DNA of 64,000 bases from Juglans regia (taxonomy: Eukaryota > Streptophyta > Magnoliopsida > Fagales > Juglandaceae), in NCBI RefSeq assembly GCF_001411555.2, contig NW_023354173.1:24023-88022 (forward strand), in the 5' to 3' direction. The notes below the pieces were generated by a model. That model was not told where the DNA came from and searched no databases. It saw nothing but the letters and a program-made list of their open reading frames with translations. Every line of letters starts with the position of its first letter. The stretch's first letter is position 1. Below are positions 12,655 through 23,620 of the stretch, one piece after another. The translations under genes and the position numbers were made by a program.

Positions 12655-12775
12655 GATGTGATTTTATCTGATTTGTTAGATTTATTTTTTAATAAAAATA
12701 ATTTTATAATTTGACGAATTATATCAAATTATATTAATTTATATAATTATTTTTATATAATCTCTTTGTGATTAA
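12655..12775. repeat. Palindromic AT-rich MITE
   Basis: The segment is roughly self-complementary (ATAAAATAATCTCATAAATTGATGTGATTT against AAATTATATTAATTTATATAATTATTTTTAT). It resembles the elements at 28395-28590, 37365-37500 and 38180-38362. Borders are approximate. Confidence 0.45.
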
Positions 12776-12806
12776 ATTATTTTATTTTAGAATATGTTTT
12801 AAACAG

Positions 12807-12919
12807 GGGAAATGCTATGCATCTGCTCCACACCGGCACACACTTCACATTACATTTTTTTTTTTTACACTCAATAAGTTAAGTGTGTGCCGGTGTGAGG
12901 CAGATGCATATATTTTTCC
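12807..12919. mobile_element. 113-bp Mutator-type MITE with 9-bp target duplication
   Basis: The ends are long inverted repeats of about 38 bp: the left arm reads TATGCATCTGCTCCACACCG and the right arm CGGTGTGAGGCAGATGCATA. The element is flanked by identical 9-bp copies of TTTAAACAG at 12798-12806 and 12920-12928. Nine-base target duplications with long terminal inverted repeats are typical of Mutator-like MITEs. The central loop is a T-rich spacer, so the transcript would fold into a near-perfect hairpin. Confidence 0.85.
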
Positions 12920-13554
12920 TTTAAACAGACAAAGAGTGCGTACACTTTTCGGTGCTAGCTCTCTCTTTCGGTACATGCATGCAGCAGCACACTAATAATT
13001 TTCAACGTTTTTTTTTGTAGGATACTGTGGGTGGATGCATGATAGCAGTGCTACACGATGACGACAAAACAATTAATGTAATAAATTAATTAAGCTGCTG
13101 TCGAATATTTAATACTTCGTAAGGAGAGCATTTAAGAAAGAGTCGTACGTACGTACTTCCGTGTGTGTTTATAATATTATTATTATTTTAAAATTTTAAA
13201 AAAATTTAAATTATTTTATATAAAAATTTAAAAAAATTATAATAATAAAATAAAATAAGTTATAAAATCACTTCTCAATCAAAACCGTCTGAGGAACCGA
13301 AAAAAATTGTGTTCAGCTAATTAGCACGTGCATAAAATCAAATTAAGTTGCTGTTGCTAGTACTGAACTAGCTAGCATTTTCATAAAAAATAAATAAATA
13401 AATAAATAAAAACCAAAAAAACGTATGAAATGGGAGCTGAGGGGAAGGGGAAGAGGAGCCAGCTAGCTAGAATCCCATTCATATCTAATTTGGCCAAGCT
13501 TTTTGAAAACAAATTATCTGCAATTTAGAGAGAGGGAGATTAGGACACGTTGGG

Positions 13555-13722
13555 ATTCGCAGATCATCTCAACTCATCTTATTATTATTTATCATTATTC
13601 AGTAACTTTAACTCACAAATCTCACTATTATTTACAACTCATTTCATTACTATCTACAATCCATCTCAATTCATCTCAAGTCATTTCAAATTATTTCAAG
13701 TCATATTCGAATCTAAACGTCA
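13555..13722. repeat. MITE-like repeat, CTCATCTTATTATTATT type
   Basis: This is a second copy of the family seen at 2095-2260, from GGGATTCGCAGATCATCTC to CATATTCGAATCTAAACG. Overlapping open frames here are translations of the repeat and not genes. Confidence 0.55.
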
Positions 13723-13742
13723 CCTTAAATCTCTTAGATTAC

Positions 13743-13882
13743 GTTTGGATATTAAAGTGATTTTAAATAATCTGTAAATAATAATGAGAAATTAATATAT
13801 AATAATGATTAAAAAGTAGTAAATAGTTTGTAATTAATAGTAAATTGTTTACGAATAATAATGAATACTCCAAACACAGCCT
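13743..13882. repeat. Short GTTTGGAT-ended MITE
   Basis: It runs from GTTTGGATATTAAAG to ACTCCAAACACAGCC, with inverted GTTTGGA/TCCAAAC ends around an AT-only interior of repeated TAATAATGA motifs. Confidence 0.5.
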
Positions 13883-13931
13883 AAAGAATCGAATTAAGGA
13901 TATTCTTATTTATTTTAGCAAGCTCTTAAAC

Positions 13932-14118
13932 TTTATTTGGATTTAGAGATGAATTTATCTCATCTCATCTTATTATTATAATTTTTTCAAAATTTTAATA
14001 TAATAAACAATTCAATTTTTTTAAATCTTAAAATAATAATAATATTAAAAAATAATATTATAATAATATTTTATTCAACTTATTTAAAATTATCTCATCT
14101 CATTATATCTAAACCGGT
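13932..14118. repeat. GTTTGGAT / GAGATGAGATG-family MITE
   Basis: The left end is TTTATTTGGATTTAGAGATG; the right end is CATCTCATTATATCTAAACC. The interior carries TCATCTCATCTTATTATTAT and AAAAAATAATATTATAATAAT, shared with the copies at 14150, 15660, 18325 and 34886. Confidence 0.6.
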
Positions 14119-14149
14119 CCTAAGAGTTGAGCATTTTAATGAAAAAGAC

Positions 14150-14335
14150 TTGCTGCGTTTGAATGTTGAGTTAAGTTGAGTTGAAATGATAAAATATTAT
14201 TTTTTAACATTATTATTATTTTAAAATATTAAAAAGTTAAATTATTTATTATATTTTGTGTTGAGATTTAAAAAAATTATAATGATAAATTGAGATGAGT
14301 TGATATGAATTTACTTATCAAACGTAACCAGATAT
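14150..14335. repeat. GTTTGGAT / GAGATGAGATG-family MITE
   Basis: It starts GCTGCGTTTGAATGTTGAG and ends near GAGATGAGTTGATATGAATTTACTTATCAAACG. The middle, AAAATATTATTTTTTAACAT then TTATTATATTTTGTGTTGAG, closely matches the copy at 15660-15870. Confidence 0.6.
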
Positions 14336-15040
14336 ATGACATATATAAATTAATAAACCCAAAAATATATTATTCAGCATATATATCTCACATAAATTAA
14401 AACATGTTACCAAATCCATTCTTCTCTCTCTCTCAAACTGCTAGCTGTTTTCCCCGTGCAATTCCAAGAGATCGAGTCTTCGGATAAGTAGATTATAGCA
14501 AATGATCACAAATCAAAGCACACCAAACAAAGTTGGAGGAATGATGTCCCCAACATATACAAGAAGACAAAAAGAAGAGAGAGAGAGAGATTAATTCAAA
14601 GCTTGAAGAGTGGAAGCGAAGAAAGGAGGGAGTGTCAGTAGTGATGATGGGCGACCGAATAGGCAGAGAGTGGAGAGCCGTGAAGATATATGACTTTGTG
14701 CGGAGAGGAATTCTACCTATAAATTATTATTTATTTTCATATTTTATATTTATAACTTTTTAAACATAAAATATAGAATATTTTTTATAAGATATACAAG
14801 TATTTTTTTTATAAGATATGAGATATAAGATAATAAATAATAACTGATAAAAATAATTTTTTTTATGTGAAAGATGATAGGTATGTTCATACAGCGGCGT
14901 GTCTCCACATGTGCGATGATGTGTAATACATAAAGAAGATTTATGACTTTGTGTGGAATGTGGATGATAATGGTATTGGATATGGTGTTTATGAGTTAGT
15001 CTATATATAATCTTTATTTTGAGACTGTTTATATAAATTT
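14336..15040. other. Intergenic, nothing recognised
   Basis: AT-rich sequence with a GA run near 14576-14590. No gene is recognised. Confidence 0.35.
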
Positions 15041-15051
15041 ATATTGTTATG

Positions 15052-15308
15052 TTCTCATCATCTCCACTCTCTCTCACATCCCGATCTCTCTCTCATCTCC
15101 GCTCTCTCTCTCTCATCTCGCTCTCTCTCATCTCTGCTCTCTCTCCTCTCTATGTTCATCTCGATCTCTCTCTCTTATCTCCGCTCTCTCTCTCTCTCCC
15201 TCTCTCCTATCTGTTCATCTCGATCTCTCTCATCATCTCTGCTCTTTTGCTCATCTCTCTCTCTCATCTCTACTCTCTCTCTCTCATTTCTGCTCTCTCT
15301 CATCCATC
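15052..15308. repeat. CT-rich minisatellite-like tract
   Basis: About 250 bases consist almost only of C and T, built from CTCTCTCTCATCTC(C/T)GCTC-like blocks that recur every 20-60 bases. Two long open frames span it, but their Ser/Leu-only translations are artefacts of the repeat. Confidence 0.85.
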
Positions 15309-15659
15309 TCTAATTTGAAAATTAAGAAATATGTGGTGTAGATTTTGACACATAATATGTACAAAAATGACTACTATAAATAGTAACTTCTCCCAATAAT
15401 ATTTCATAATTTATGTATAATATAATTTAAGTGACTGTCTAAGTAATTGTGTTTACCCACTACTTAAAATAAATCACATCAATATGTACGTTACCGTGCA
15501 ACTGAAAGTAAAAATATATATAAAATAAAACGTAGCATTCAGCCTCTATCTATATATTTACATCTCTATCGATTTTCACTACAGCTGCATCTGTTCTATA
15601 TTATTTAACCACTCTGGCGGTGGCTTAGTGATTCAAGAGTTTGACAATGGATAAAAGGT

Positions 15660-15870
15660 TATCGTTTGGATAGTGAATTGAGATAAAATAAGATGAGATA
15701 ATTCTAATAAGTTAAATAAAATATTATTAAAATATTATTTTTTAATATTATTATTATTTTAAATTTTTAAAAAGTTGAATTGTTTATTATATTTTATATG
15801 AAAATTTGATACAGTTGTAATGATAAGATGAAATGAGATGAGTTGATATTACTTTTAATCTAAACGAATC
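15660..15870. repeat. GTTTGGAT / GAGATGAGATG-family MITE, best copy
   Basis: It starts CGTTTGGATAGTGAATTGAG and ends AATCTAAACGAATC, giving inverted ends. Subterminal GAGATAAAATAAGATGAGAT pairs loosely with AAATGAGATGAGTTGATAT. The flanking DNA on both sides looks like one earlier repeat that this element interrupted. Confidence 0.65.
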
Positions 15871-16500
15871 CCGCAATGGGAAGCATTAGAATTATTGGTG
15901 ATTCATTGGCTCATGAACCATTGATGCTCTCATTGGGTTGGGATCAGGTTATGTCTCAAGTCCGACTTGTAGGAAGCGCATGCAATTCTCACTGTCTAAG
16001 CCCCTCCTGTTTGGCACCCCAGCGAGTTTAGGTGCTACTATGGTCACGTCCTATAGAGAAGCCATCTCTAGTCGTCCCTCCAATTCTTTTTGTGAAGAAA
16101 AAAAAAGTTTTATATTATTTATTAAGTACTTAAGATTGTAAATAAAATTTATATGTATCTATTTATTTCGTATTCAATATCTTCAATTTCTATATGATCT
16201 TTTCATAAAAGGTATTGATTTGGCATAGGTAGGTTATACACTTGAGACACAACAAAGTTTCGATGCTATAGTAGAAGAGTAAATAAATGTAGAGGATGAA
16301 TCAAGTGAGCAACTAAGATTATTGTATTATAGACTCTATAGTTATGTATCTTCATAAGCTTTAATTTTTTTAGTAGGATGAATTAATTTGTGTAAAGACA
16401 TCGTCACGATATGTTTTTGTTTTTATTATTTAAGACAAAAGAAAGTAAAAGGAGGAAAAAGAGTCAAAGATGATAACCCTATATTAGAGTAGGTCATATC
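15871..16500. other. Intergenic, possible SINE-like flank
   Basis: 15600-15655 (GGCGGTGGCTTAGTGATTCAA) and 15875-16085 look like parts of one moderately GC-rich repeat split by the MITE. The first part resembles the A box of a tRNA-derived SINE, but no clear B box or tail is found. Nothing else is recognised. Confidence 0.25.
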
Positions 16501-16558
16501 CATAACTACTAGAAGATATTTTATGTTATCATATCAATCCAATTAGTCTTCACTCACA

Positions 16559-16600
<42 letters not shown>

Positions 16601-17804
16601 AATGTGGGGGGTGAAAAACACCTCGGCCAACATGATAATATTTAATTTATAATAAAATATAATTTTAATTTTTTATTATAATTCGACGTGGAGGGATAAT
16701 ATTTAGAGAAATTCTATATAAAATTCTTACATTATAGACATTTATTTTATCAATATATGATTTATTATTTTAATAATTTATTTTAATGTTTAAATATGTG
16801 TATATTTAAATAAAATGATAAAATTAATAAATTACATATTAATTAAGTGAATGAATGTGCATAAGTCGTACACGTAAATTATTTATTATATTTTATATAA
16901 TAATTTTAAAGAAATTATAATAATAAAAAAAAACGAAATGAATTCTGAATACGAACGGGCCCTTAATGTCTAGTGTGTGTGGTACATATACTGGTAGAAG
17001 GATAAGTGTGGAACATGATGATGGGGAATTTAAAAGAGAAAAATGGGGAAGGGCAGGCATAGGAAAGAGAGTGGGTGCGTGGCCATACAAGGAAAAGTGC
17101 AATTTGGGTTTGGGTTTGGGTTTGGTAATGGGTACAGTGAAGCGTGAAATGCGGTGAGAGATAGGAGTACGGATGAAGAATCTGATGCGGACATGACGCG
17201 TCCGAAATCAGAGGTGAAACCCAATAATTGCACCCCACGCTGCCCGACATTCATCATTCTGTCGGTTCTGGCCCCACCTCTCCCACCTTACCACTCCATC
17301 AATCCCTTTCACTTCCCTTCAACCTCTTTCACGAGGTTTAACCCTCCCTCCCTCCCTTCATTTATTTTATTTTATTCTTTTCTCTTTAACATCCCCATCC
17401 ATCAATTATAAAATAACAGACGTTCTACCATTTTTCTAATTTTTTAAAATTTATTTTACATAAATATTCTCGTTTTAAAATTTAATTATATAAAATATTA
17501 TAAAAATAAGATACTATTCATCATCTCATCTTATTGATTTTTAATGAAAATATTTATTTTATTTTATTCTATTCATATTAAATTAATTAGACTGTTCTAC
17601 TGATCATCCATACATCATATATTATTTTAAGAAAAAAAATAAAATTAAAATAAATAAAGTGTGTTGTCTATGAAGATGATAAATATATGAGTCATATATT
17701 AGTGTAGTGTGCATGATTTCCCAATTTTTTTTTTCTAAAAAAATATTAATTTGTTCTTTAATTTGATCGTTTTTGTTACAATTACATGACTGGTTAGAAG
17801 TGTG

Positions 17805-17835
<31 letters not shown>

Positions 17836-18324
17836 CTCAATCACAGGACATAAATTAATGGTTCTTGGCCGGTTTGATGACTAATGAGTTTAATTTAATT
17901 TAGAATTAGATCCAAATCTTGTGCTATTTTGCATGATTACCCTGATTTCGCTGTGTAAGAATTTTGAACCTTTTGTTTTAATTAATTGTTAGTGTTTACA
18001 TATATTTTTTTTGTTTTGAATAAGTAAAGATAAATATATAAGGCGAGTTTTATAATATTTATAATCATTTGAGTGAATTTTGATTATTGAATACACTATA
18101 AATCTTAAATGATTTAGTTTATATACTTATCTCTATTTACTTTAGATTATAAAATTCAAACAAAAACTTTATAAGATATCAATTCCTTTATTGGAATCTC
18201 ATGTCGAACTCTTAACTCAAACTATATTAGTCATGCACATTAATACAATCTTTAACAAAGTGCTATATACTACGTTATTTTATTTAATGTTATCGCGAGG
18301 ATGCAATACAATTTACTAATAGGT
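16501..18324. other. Intergenic, microsatellites only
   Basis: Contains TA repeats at 16565-16592 and 17806-17830, and a GGGTTT triplet run near 17105-17123. A slightly GC-richer part at 16950-17400 has short open frames without recognisable similarity. Confidence 0.35.
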
Positions 18325-18465
18325 AAGATTTAGATAATGAGATGAGATAATTTTAAATAAAAATTAAAAATTAAATAAAATATAATTATTATTTTAAAAT
18401 TTAAAAAAATAATAATAATAAAATGAGATAAAATAAATATTTTTATTATTTAAATATGACCAAAA
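18325..18465. repeat. GAGATGAGATAA-family MITE, short copy
   Basis: It contains AGGTAAGATTTAGATAATGAGATGAG at the left and ATAATAATAATAAAATGAGATAAAATAAA at the right, matching the family at 15660-15870 but shorter. Confidence 0.45.
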
Positions 18466-19650
18466 GATTAAAAAATTCAAGCCAAATGATCGATGGTACA
18501 CAAATTATAATTGTTCTTGTATTGTAGGATGACATTTTCTTCGAGGAAGTTGGAAATTTCTTTGCATGGAGGAAAATTGCGTACAAGACTATGTAAGTCT
18601 ATGGCCTAGCTATAAACATCAAATCCCCAAGTACAGTGTGTGCTGCACATAGCCCGCAGAAATAGAAAAACGCAGCAAGTTCCATCTACCCAAAAAAAGT
18701 AAACAAATAAATTTAGAGAGAAAAAAAACACGAAGGACATATGGTCAAGCCACAAAGTGATTTGCAGGTACCAAACAAAATACAAATGAAACAAAGCTAT
18801 AGGAACTTCAACCGACAGCTGATTATGGATTCTTCTTCGTTTCTCTGTTTCTCTGTTTCTGTGTCTCTGTTTTTTTTCCCACTCTCTCTCTTCTTACACA
18901 ACAAAAAAAGAAAAAAGAAAGAAAGATCAGTACCGTATCTAGTTCAACAGTTGAATTATATATATTTGAGATAAAATAATAATATTATTAATTTTTTGTT
19001 AAAATTAATTTTTTTTTATATATTTTATAATTAACATTCACTACGTACATTTGATATTAATAATAATACAAATATAATAATAAAAAATATAATTTTTTAT
19101 ATATGTTATATTAAAAATATAATAAAATGAAAAAAAATATAATATATTATAATAATAAAATTAATATATATGTGAAAGTTTGTTGTCTTGTTGAAAGAGA
19201 GTAAAATTGAAAAGATTGTGAGAGAATTAGAAGAAAGAAAAATAATAATTAAAATATGTTTTATAGAGTGAATAATAGTTATATAAATTTAGATAAGTAT
19301 TATTTATAACTAATTAAATATTTAAATACGTATAAATTAATATATAAAATTTTAGAGTCATATTATATATGACTTTACACGTAGATATGAAAAAAAAAAA
19401 AAATTAAAAAGCTCGACTTTATGGTGCATGCATACTTTCTTACCAACCAAACGAAGAAAGAAGGAATTTTACTTATTAATAATGGAGCCGCCGCTGATCT
19501 GCTAGCTAGCTCTGTATAGCCGACCCAAAACAGAACGCCTTCTGGAGCCGACTGAATTGTCGTGCTTAACAAAACATGACTGTAAAAGCTATTCGCTCTC
19601 TGGATCATATATGCCTCAGATTCTGTCCCTGTTTGCAGCAGCACCAACGT
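18466..19650. other. Intergenic and distal promoter of the Dof gene
   Basis: AT-rich DNA with a TTTCTCTG repeat at 18839-18868 and a poly(A) run near 19389. No other gene is recognised. Confidence 0.4.
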
Positions 19651-19829
19651 ATATTCTCTCTCTCTCTCTCTCTCTCCATAAAACCAACCCCCCTCTCCCC
19701 CCCACCACCGAAGCCTCAAGGATCAATTAAAACCATCAAACTCTTCCTCATCTTCTTCCTTTTCTTCAACGATCTCATAATCTCAAAATCAATTGAAGAC
19801 AAGAGTAACTCTTAACACTCAGAAAACCG
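19651..19829 (+). promoter_or_regulatory. Probable 5' leader/promoter-proximal CT repeat of the Dof gene
   Basis: A (CT)n tract at about 19652-19676 followed by pyrimidine-rich, C-rich sequence lies 150 bases before the Dof start codon. Pyrimidine tracts in this position are common in plant core promoters and leaders. No TATA box was assigned. Confidence 0.4.
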
Positions 19830-20558
19830 ATGCCTTCGGACTCCAGCGAGCACCGCAGGCCAACCAAGCCTACCCACAACACTGGAGCCCCACCACCCGA
19901 ACAAGAGCAGCTTCCGTGCCCGCGCTGCGACTCCACCAACACCAAGTTTTGCTACTACAACAACTACAACTTCTCGCAGCCCCGTCACTTCTGCAAGTCC
20001 TGCCGCCGCTACTGGACTCACGGCGGGACGCTCCGTGACATCCCCGTTGGTGGCGGTTCTCGCAAGAACGCCAAGCGTTCTCGCACCGCCATCGCCACCA
20101 GTGGCGCCGTATCTTCTACCGCTACTTCTCACGTCGACCCTTTGCCGGTCACCCCTGTTCTGGTACCTTTCACGCACAATCATGGATCTTCCGTACATTT
20201 TGGGGCTGGTATTAACGGCGGTGGGGCAGAGGGGAAGGGAAATGTGAGCGTTTGTGGGAGTTTCACTTCTCTGCTGAACACTCAGGGGCCGGGGTTTTTG
20301 GCGCTTGGTGGGTTTGGGCTCGGTGTAGGTCCCGGGTTTGAGGAAATGGGATTTGGGCTCAACAGAGGTATGTGGCCTTTGCCCGGCGTCGGAGATGGTG
20401 GTAGTTCGGGCTTTGTAGTCGGTGGTAATGGTGGTGCAACGGGAATGGGGAACACGTGGCAGTTCGAGAGTGGCGAATCCGGGTTTGTCGGAGGAGATCA
20501 TCATTGCTTTTCTTGGCCGGATTTGGCAATCTCAACCCCAGGAAATGGTCTCAAATGA
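19830..20558 (+). CDS. Dof zinc-finger transcription factor, 242 aa
   Basis: A single uninterrupted frame of 242 residues. The Dof finger has the exact C-X2-C-X21-C-X2-C spacing: Cys30, Cys33, Cys55 and Cys58. Hallmark sequences [18 protein letters not shown] and [16 protein letters not shown] are present, followed by a basic stretch (RKNAKRSR) typical of a nuclear signal. The N-terminus [14 protein letters not shown] resembles the OBP1/Dof3.4-Dof3.1 group. The C-terminal half is rich in Gly and aromatic residues, as in activation regions of this family. Dof proteins bind AAAG cores and regulate processes such as cell-cycle entry, light response and vascular development; the target genes here are unknown. 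GC-rich codon use contrasts sharply with the AT-rich surroundings. A long antisense open frame (19812-20504) is a shadow of this gene. Confidence 0.95.
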   Translation: MPSDSSEHRRPTKPTHNTGAPPPEQEQLPCPRCDSTNTKFCYYNNYNFSQPRHFCKSCRRYWTHGGTLRDIPVGGGSRKNAKRSRTAIATSGAVSSTATSHVDPLPVTPVLVPFTHNHGSSVHFGAGINGGGAEGKGNVSVCGSFTSLLNTQGPGFLALGGFGLGVGPGFEEMGFGLNRGMWPLPGVGDGGSSGFVVGGNGGATGMGNTWQFESGESGFVGGDHHCFSWPDLAISTPGNGLK

Positions 20559-22533
20559 ACTCCTCTTTGTCAATTTTTTGTTCTTGTTTTCTATGCATGG
20601 AAACTGTTGTTTAGGGTTTTGCTCGTTAGTGTTGAGAGAGTAAACTGTGGCATGAAACTTAGACAAAAAATGAATTAGACTACTCTTTTTTTTTTTATTT
20701 TTACCATGCTCATGTGTATTCTTTTTACTTTTTTTCAAGCTAGTGACTATGCCTGCATGTAATTCTGATAGTTGCTGATGTGCCATATAGCTATTAGTTT
20801 CTTCAATTTAGCACACTACTCTTGATATTCGAGCTTTCCACCTTAAAAACTCTCACATTCTTCACGAAAATCTTTAAGAACCAGCACTGCAAAAATTATG
20901 GCAAAGATTACTTCCTATATGTGGATATATAGATCTGTTTTGATCCAATTGATCATTTGAGTTACCAATCAACTGGGAATGTTTTCTTGGGGTGTGAAAT
21001 TTAAAGCTGAGAGCTTTTTCGATTGTCAAAGGTATATACGATATGGTGTATAGTCCCCCCGTTTTGTTCTCGTTGTGAATGACAGACAAGATGCAGTTTC
21101 AAGTAGTAGTCTACATGCACATCCAAAAACATTCAAAAAATTTGACTTTTTGACCCAAGTACTCCGGCTTTGTGCTTTACAGCTGATCTCGATTCCAAAT
21201 TTTCTGTGTCTCTTCGAGTTGAGTCTTCTAATTAATTACTGTGACACACCAAAAAAAAAAAAAAAAAAAAAGAATCTCAATTGATTAAACGGCCTTCATT
21301 TGCTTTCCACTTGGGGTCCAACCCTACATATATTAATTATTCAACCCACGTAATCCCTTCTGAAGTACTCGTTCTGCAGCCAAGGAGCCAAACCCTCCCC
21401 CCCAACTGCCATGCAAAACCTTCGAAAATATGCATTAAATGTTGTCCATGCATTAATTTGCTTTCAAAGCCTTGTTTTAGGTTTAGAGAAATTCTATTTG
21501 CAGTTTTGAGTGAGAGATTATATGTGCAGTCTTATTGATGACTGGGAGTATGTAAAAAGAGAAAAAATATCATTTTAAAAAATTTTTTTTATACACCATA
21601 CTATCATACTATCATCTCATTTTCATCCCATTAAGTATGATGTGATACATTTATCACAATTAAATGATCATTTATTGCATGTTTCTTTATCATCTAATGG
21701 TAATGAATGTGTCACATACTGCTTAATTATATGATCAAAATAAGATGAGAGTAGTGTATAGCATTACTATTTTAAAAAAGATATATTGTGATTTTAATTT
21801 TTTTTTAAACATAACCGTATGAGCAGCGGGGACGAGAACTATATGTAGACTAACTCGATCTTCATATGATTTTAAAGATATAATATTATGGTTATCAGTC
21901 AAATGACAGTACAAGAATAGTAAGAAAAATATTAAAGACATTAGAATCTTAGATTAGAAATTTGCTATGAAAAATGTTTAAACCAAATTGATGGTATCAC
22001 GTTATTGATATATATATATATATAATAAATATTTTTTTTATATTTTAATTTTAGTTTTTTTTACTTCTGACAACATAAGTATGTAAAACTAACTATATAT
22101 TACATATATCCATGTATTTAAAAATTACCTCTGGTATTGAGAAATGCTCATTAATAATTCACAAGAGATCTTCCCACTTTTTTTGAATTTTATAGAGTTT
22201 TTTCAAAAATTTTGAAAGTATACGTTATTCTCTCATGTGTTTTGTGGGGCCTATTCGAGTCTTTGTCTTTCTTAAATCATGTCCAAACTAGTTAACCGCT
22301 AAAAATGATATATGTTGCATCAATCAAGATATTTTTATTTTGTAAATTGGTTTTGTCAATCACATAAGTTCTAATTTTGTAAGCCACGAGTGGATAAAAT
22401 GCATGTCACATTTTCTTAACTGGTCATTTGATAATTTGTAGATACATATTTTTAGTTTGTTTGTGGTTATTTATGCTGAATGTGCATAAGACATAGAAAA
22501 TAAAAAGATTACGCTAATTCGCATTTAACGAGG

Positions 22534-22568
<35 letters not shown>

Positions 22569-22805
22569 AGTATCACTAAGACAATGTTATATACTATATT
22601 TTCATCTTCTTGTTATCTATTTTGAGGCAGCATTATCCATCAATACGTGAATTTGTTCTTTTAAAAATAAGTATTGACCCAATATTTAATAAATAATATC
22701 GCATAAACGTAATTTAATTAACAAAAGTAAAAATTGAGTTTTGTATATATAAACATAATTCATGTTGGAAATTAAACATTCCAAACATAGCTACCATTAT
22801 TTTCC

Positions 22806-22839
<34 letters not shown>

Positions 22840-22915
22840 TAAAGCTATTTTAAAAACTTCAGGAAATAAAACTTTGTTAATTTAAAGTTATACTCTTGAT
22901 GTTAATATTCAGGTT
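20559..22915. other. Intergenic, microsatellites, nothing recognised
   Basis: 20559-20800 is probably the Dof 3' UTR. A poly(A) run lies at 21249-21270. Repeat-like AT-rich DNA spans 21485-21775. TA repeats are at 22542-22564 and 22810-22836. No gene is supported. Confidence 0.4.
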
Positions 22916-22921
22916 CCAAAA

Positions 22922-23164
22922 ATGATTCAGTGGAAATATATTACTTTCCCTGAGGAATGGACTTTGGAACATGTAGTTCCTCTTGCCAAAATTATTTCTG
23001 ATGAACTTAATCTTGATTATATTCAGCAATGTTTGAACGGTACTATTAAAATTAGTTTTGATCAACTTTTGGTTAACAACGAAATGATAAATTCTTTTGC
23101 TAGAATCAATATATATATATATCTTTACTATTATATAAGTGGCTATCAAACGGCCACTAATTAA
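22922..23164 (+). pseudogene. Unrecognised coding-like fragment, about 60-80 codons
   Basis: The frame begins ATG ATT CAG TGG and continues with well-formed codons (FPEEWTLEHVVPLAKII, then DYIQQCLNGTIKISFD) before collapsing into a TA repeat at about 23109. The composition looks like real protein and not translated repeat. I cannot name it. One possibility is the start of a retroelement or pararetrovirus-type polyprotein, but this is only an impression. It is truncated in any case. Confidence 0.3.
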
Positions 23165-23299
23165 CAGAAATTCTTGTTTTCCGTTAACTTTCTGTTAAAT
23201 CAACGTTAAGTCACTACTGTAGCTTTGGGAACAGTTGTTTTCTTATCCTCAGTTTTCACTTTTTCACATCTTTATCAGTTGAGTATTAAAATATTTTGA

Positions 23300-23620
23300 G
23301 TTTATTATGTTTGTCCTTTATGTTTTGCCGGTTGTGTCAGTCCACCTGCTTTTTCTTTGTATGTTTTTCTCTTTTGTAGGTTTATTATTTTTATCCTTTA
23401 TATTTTACCGATTGTGTTAGTATACTATTTTTATGTTTTTTTCTGTATATGCTTTTTCTCTTCTGCAGATCGTATGATTCCAAAGTTTTAATTTCGTTGA
23501 ATGTGATGTTATTGGGGGTTATTGGGTTTCTGATGCTTGCAGTTGGTATACTTTTGTGTTAGTACATATTTTTTTTTATTTGTATGCTTTTTCTCTTTTG
23601 CAGGTTGTATCAGTGCATAC
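23300..23620. repeat. Degenerate tandem repeat, about 80-bp units
   Basis: Three diverged units share TTTGTCCTTTATGTTTTGCC / TTTATCCTTTATATTTTACC, then GTGT(C/T)AGT, then GCTTTTTCTCTTTTGCAGGTTGTAT. They lie near 23308-23392, 23393-23478 and 23538-23612. Each unit ends in a CTTTT(C/T)TGCAG-like string resembling a splice acceptor. Confidence 0.5.

Noticed and set aside
12807..12919. MicroRNA precursor
   Set aside because: The near-perfect long arms reaching the very ends and the 9-bp target duplications identify a MITE instead.
15044..15318. Two overlapping 89-codon frames of Ser/Leu
   Set aside because: They are pure translation of a CT-rich repeat with no protein character.
17100..17126. 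Telomere-like GGGTTT repeat
   Set aside because: There are only three or so units of TTTGGG, which is not the plant TTTAGGG repeat.
19812..20504. 230-codon open frame on the minus strand
   Set aside because: It lies exactly antisense to the GC-rich Dof gene. Its translation is low-complexity and shows no known domain, while the plus strand has a perfect Dof finger.
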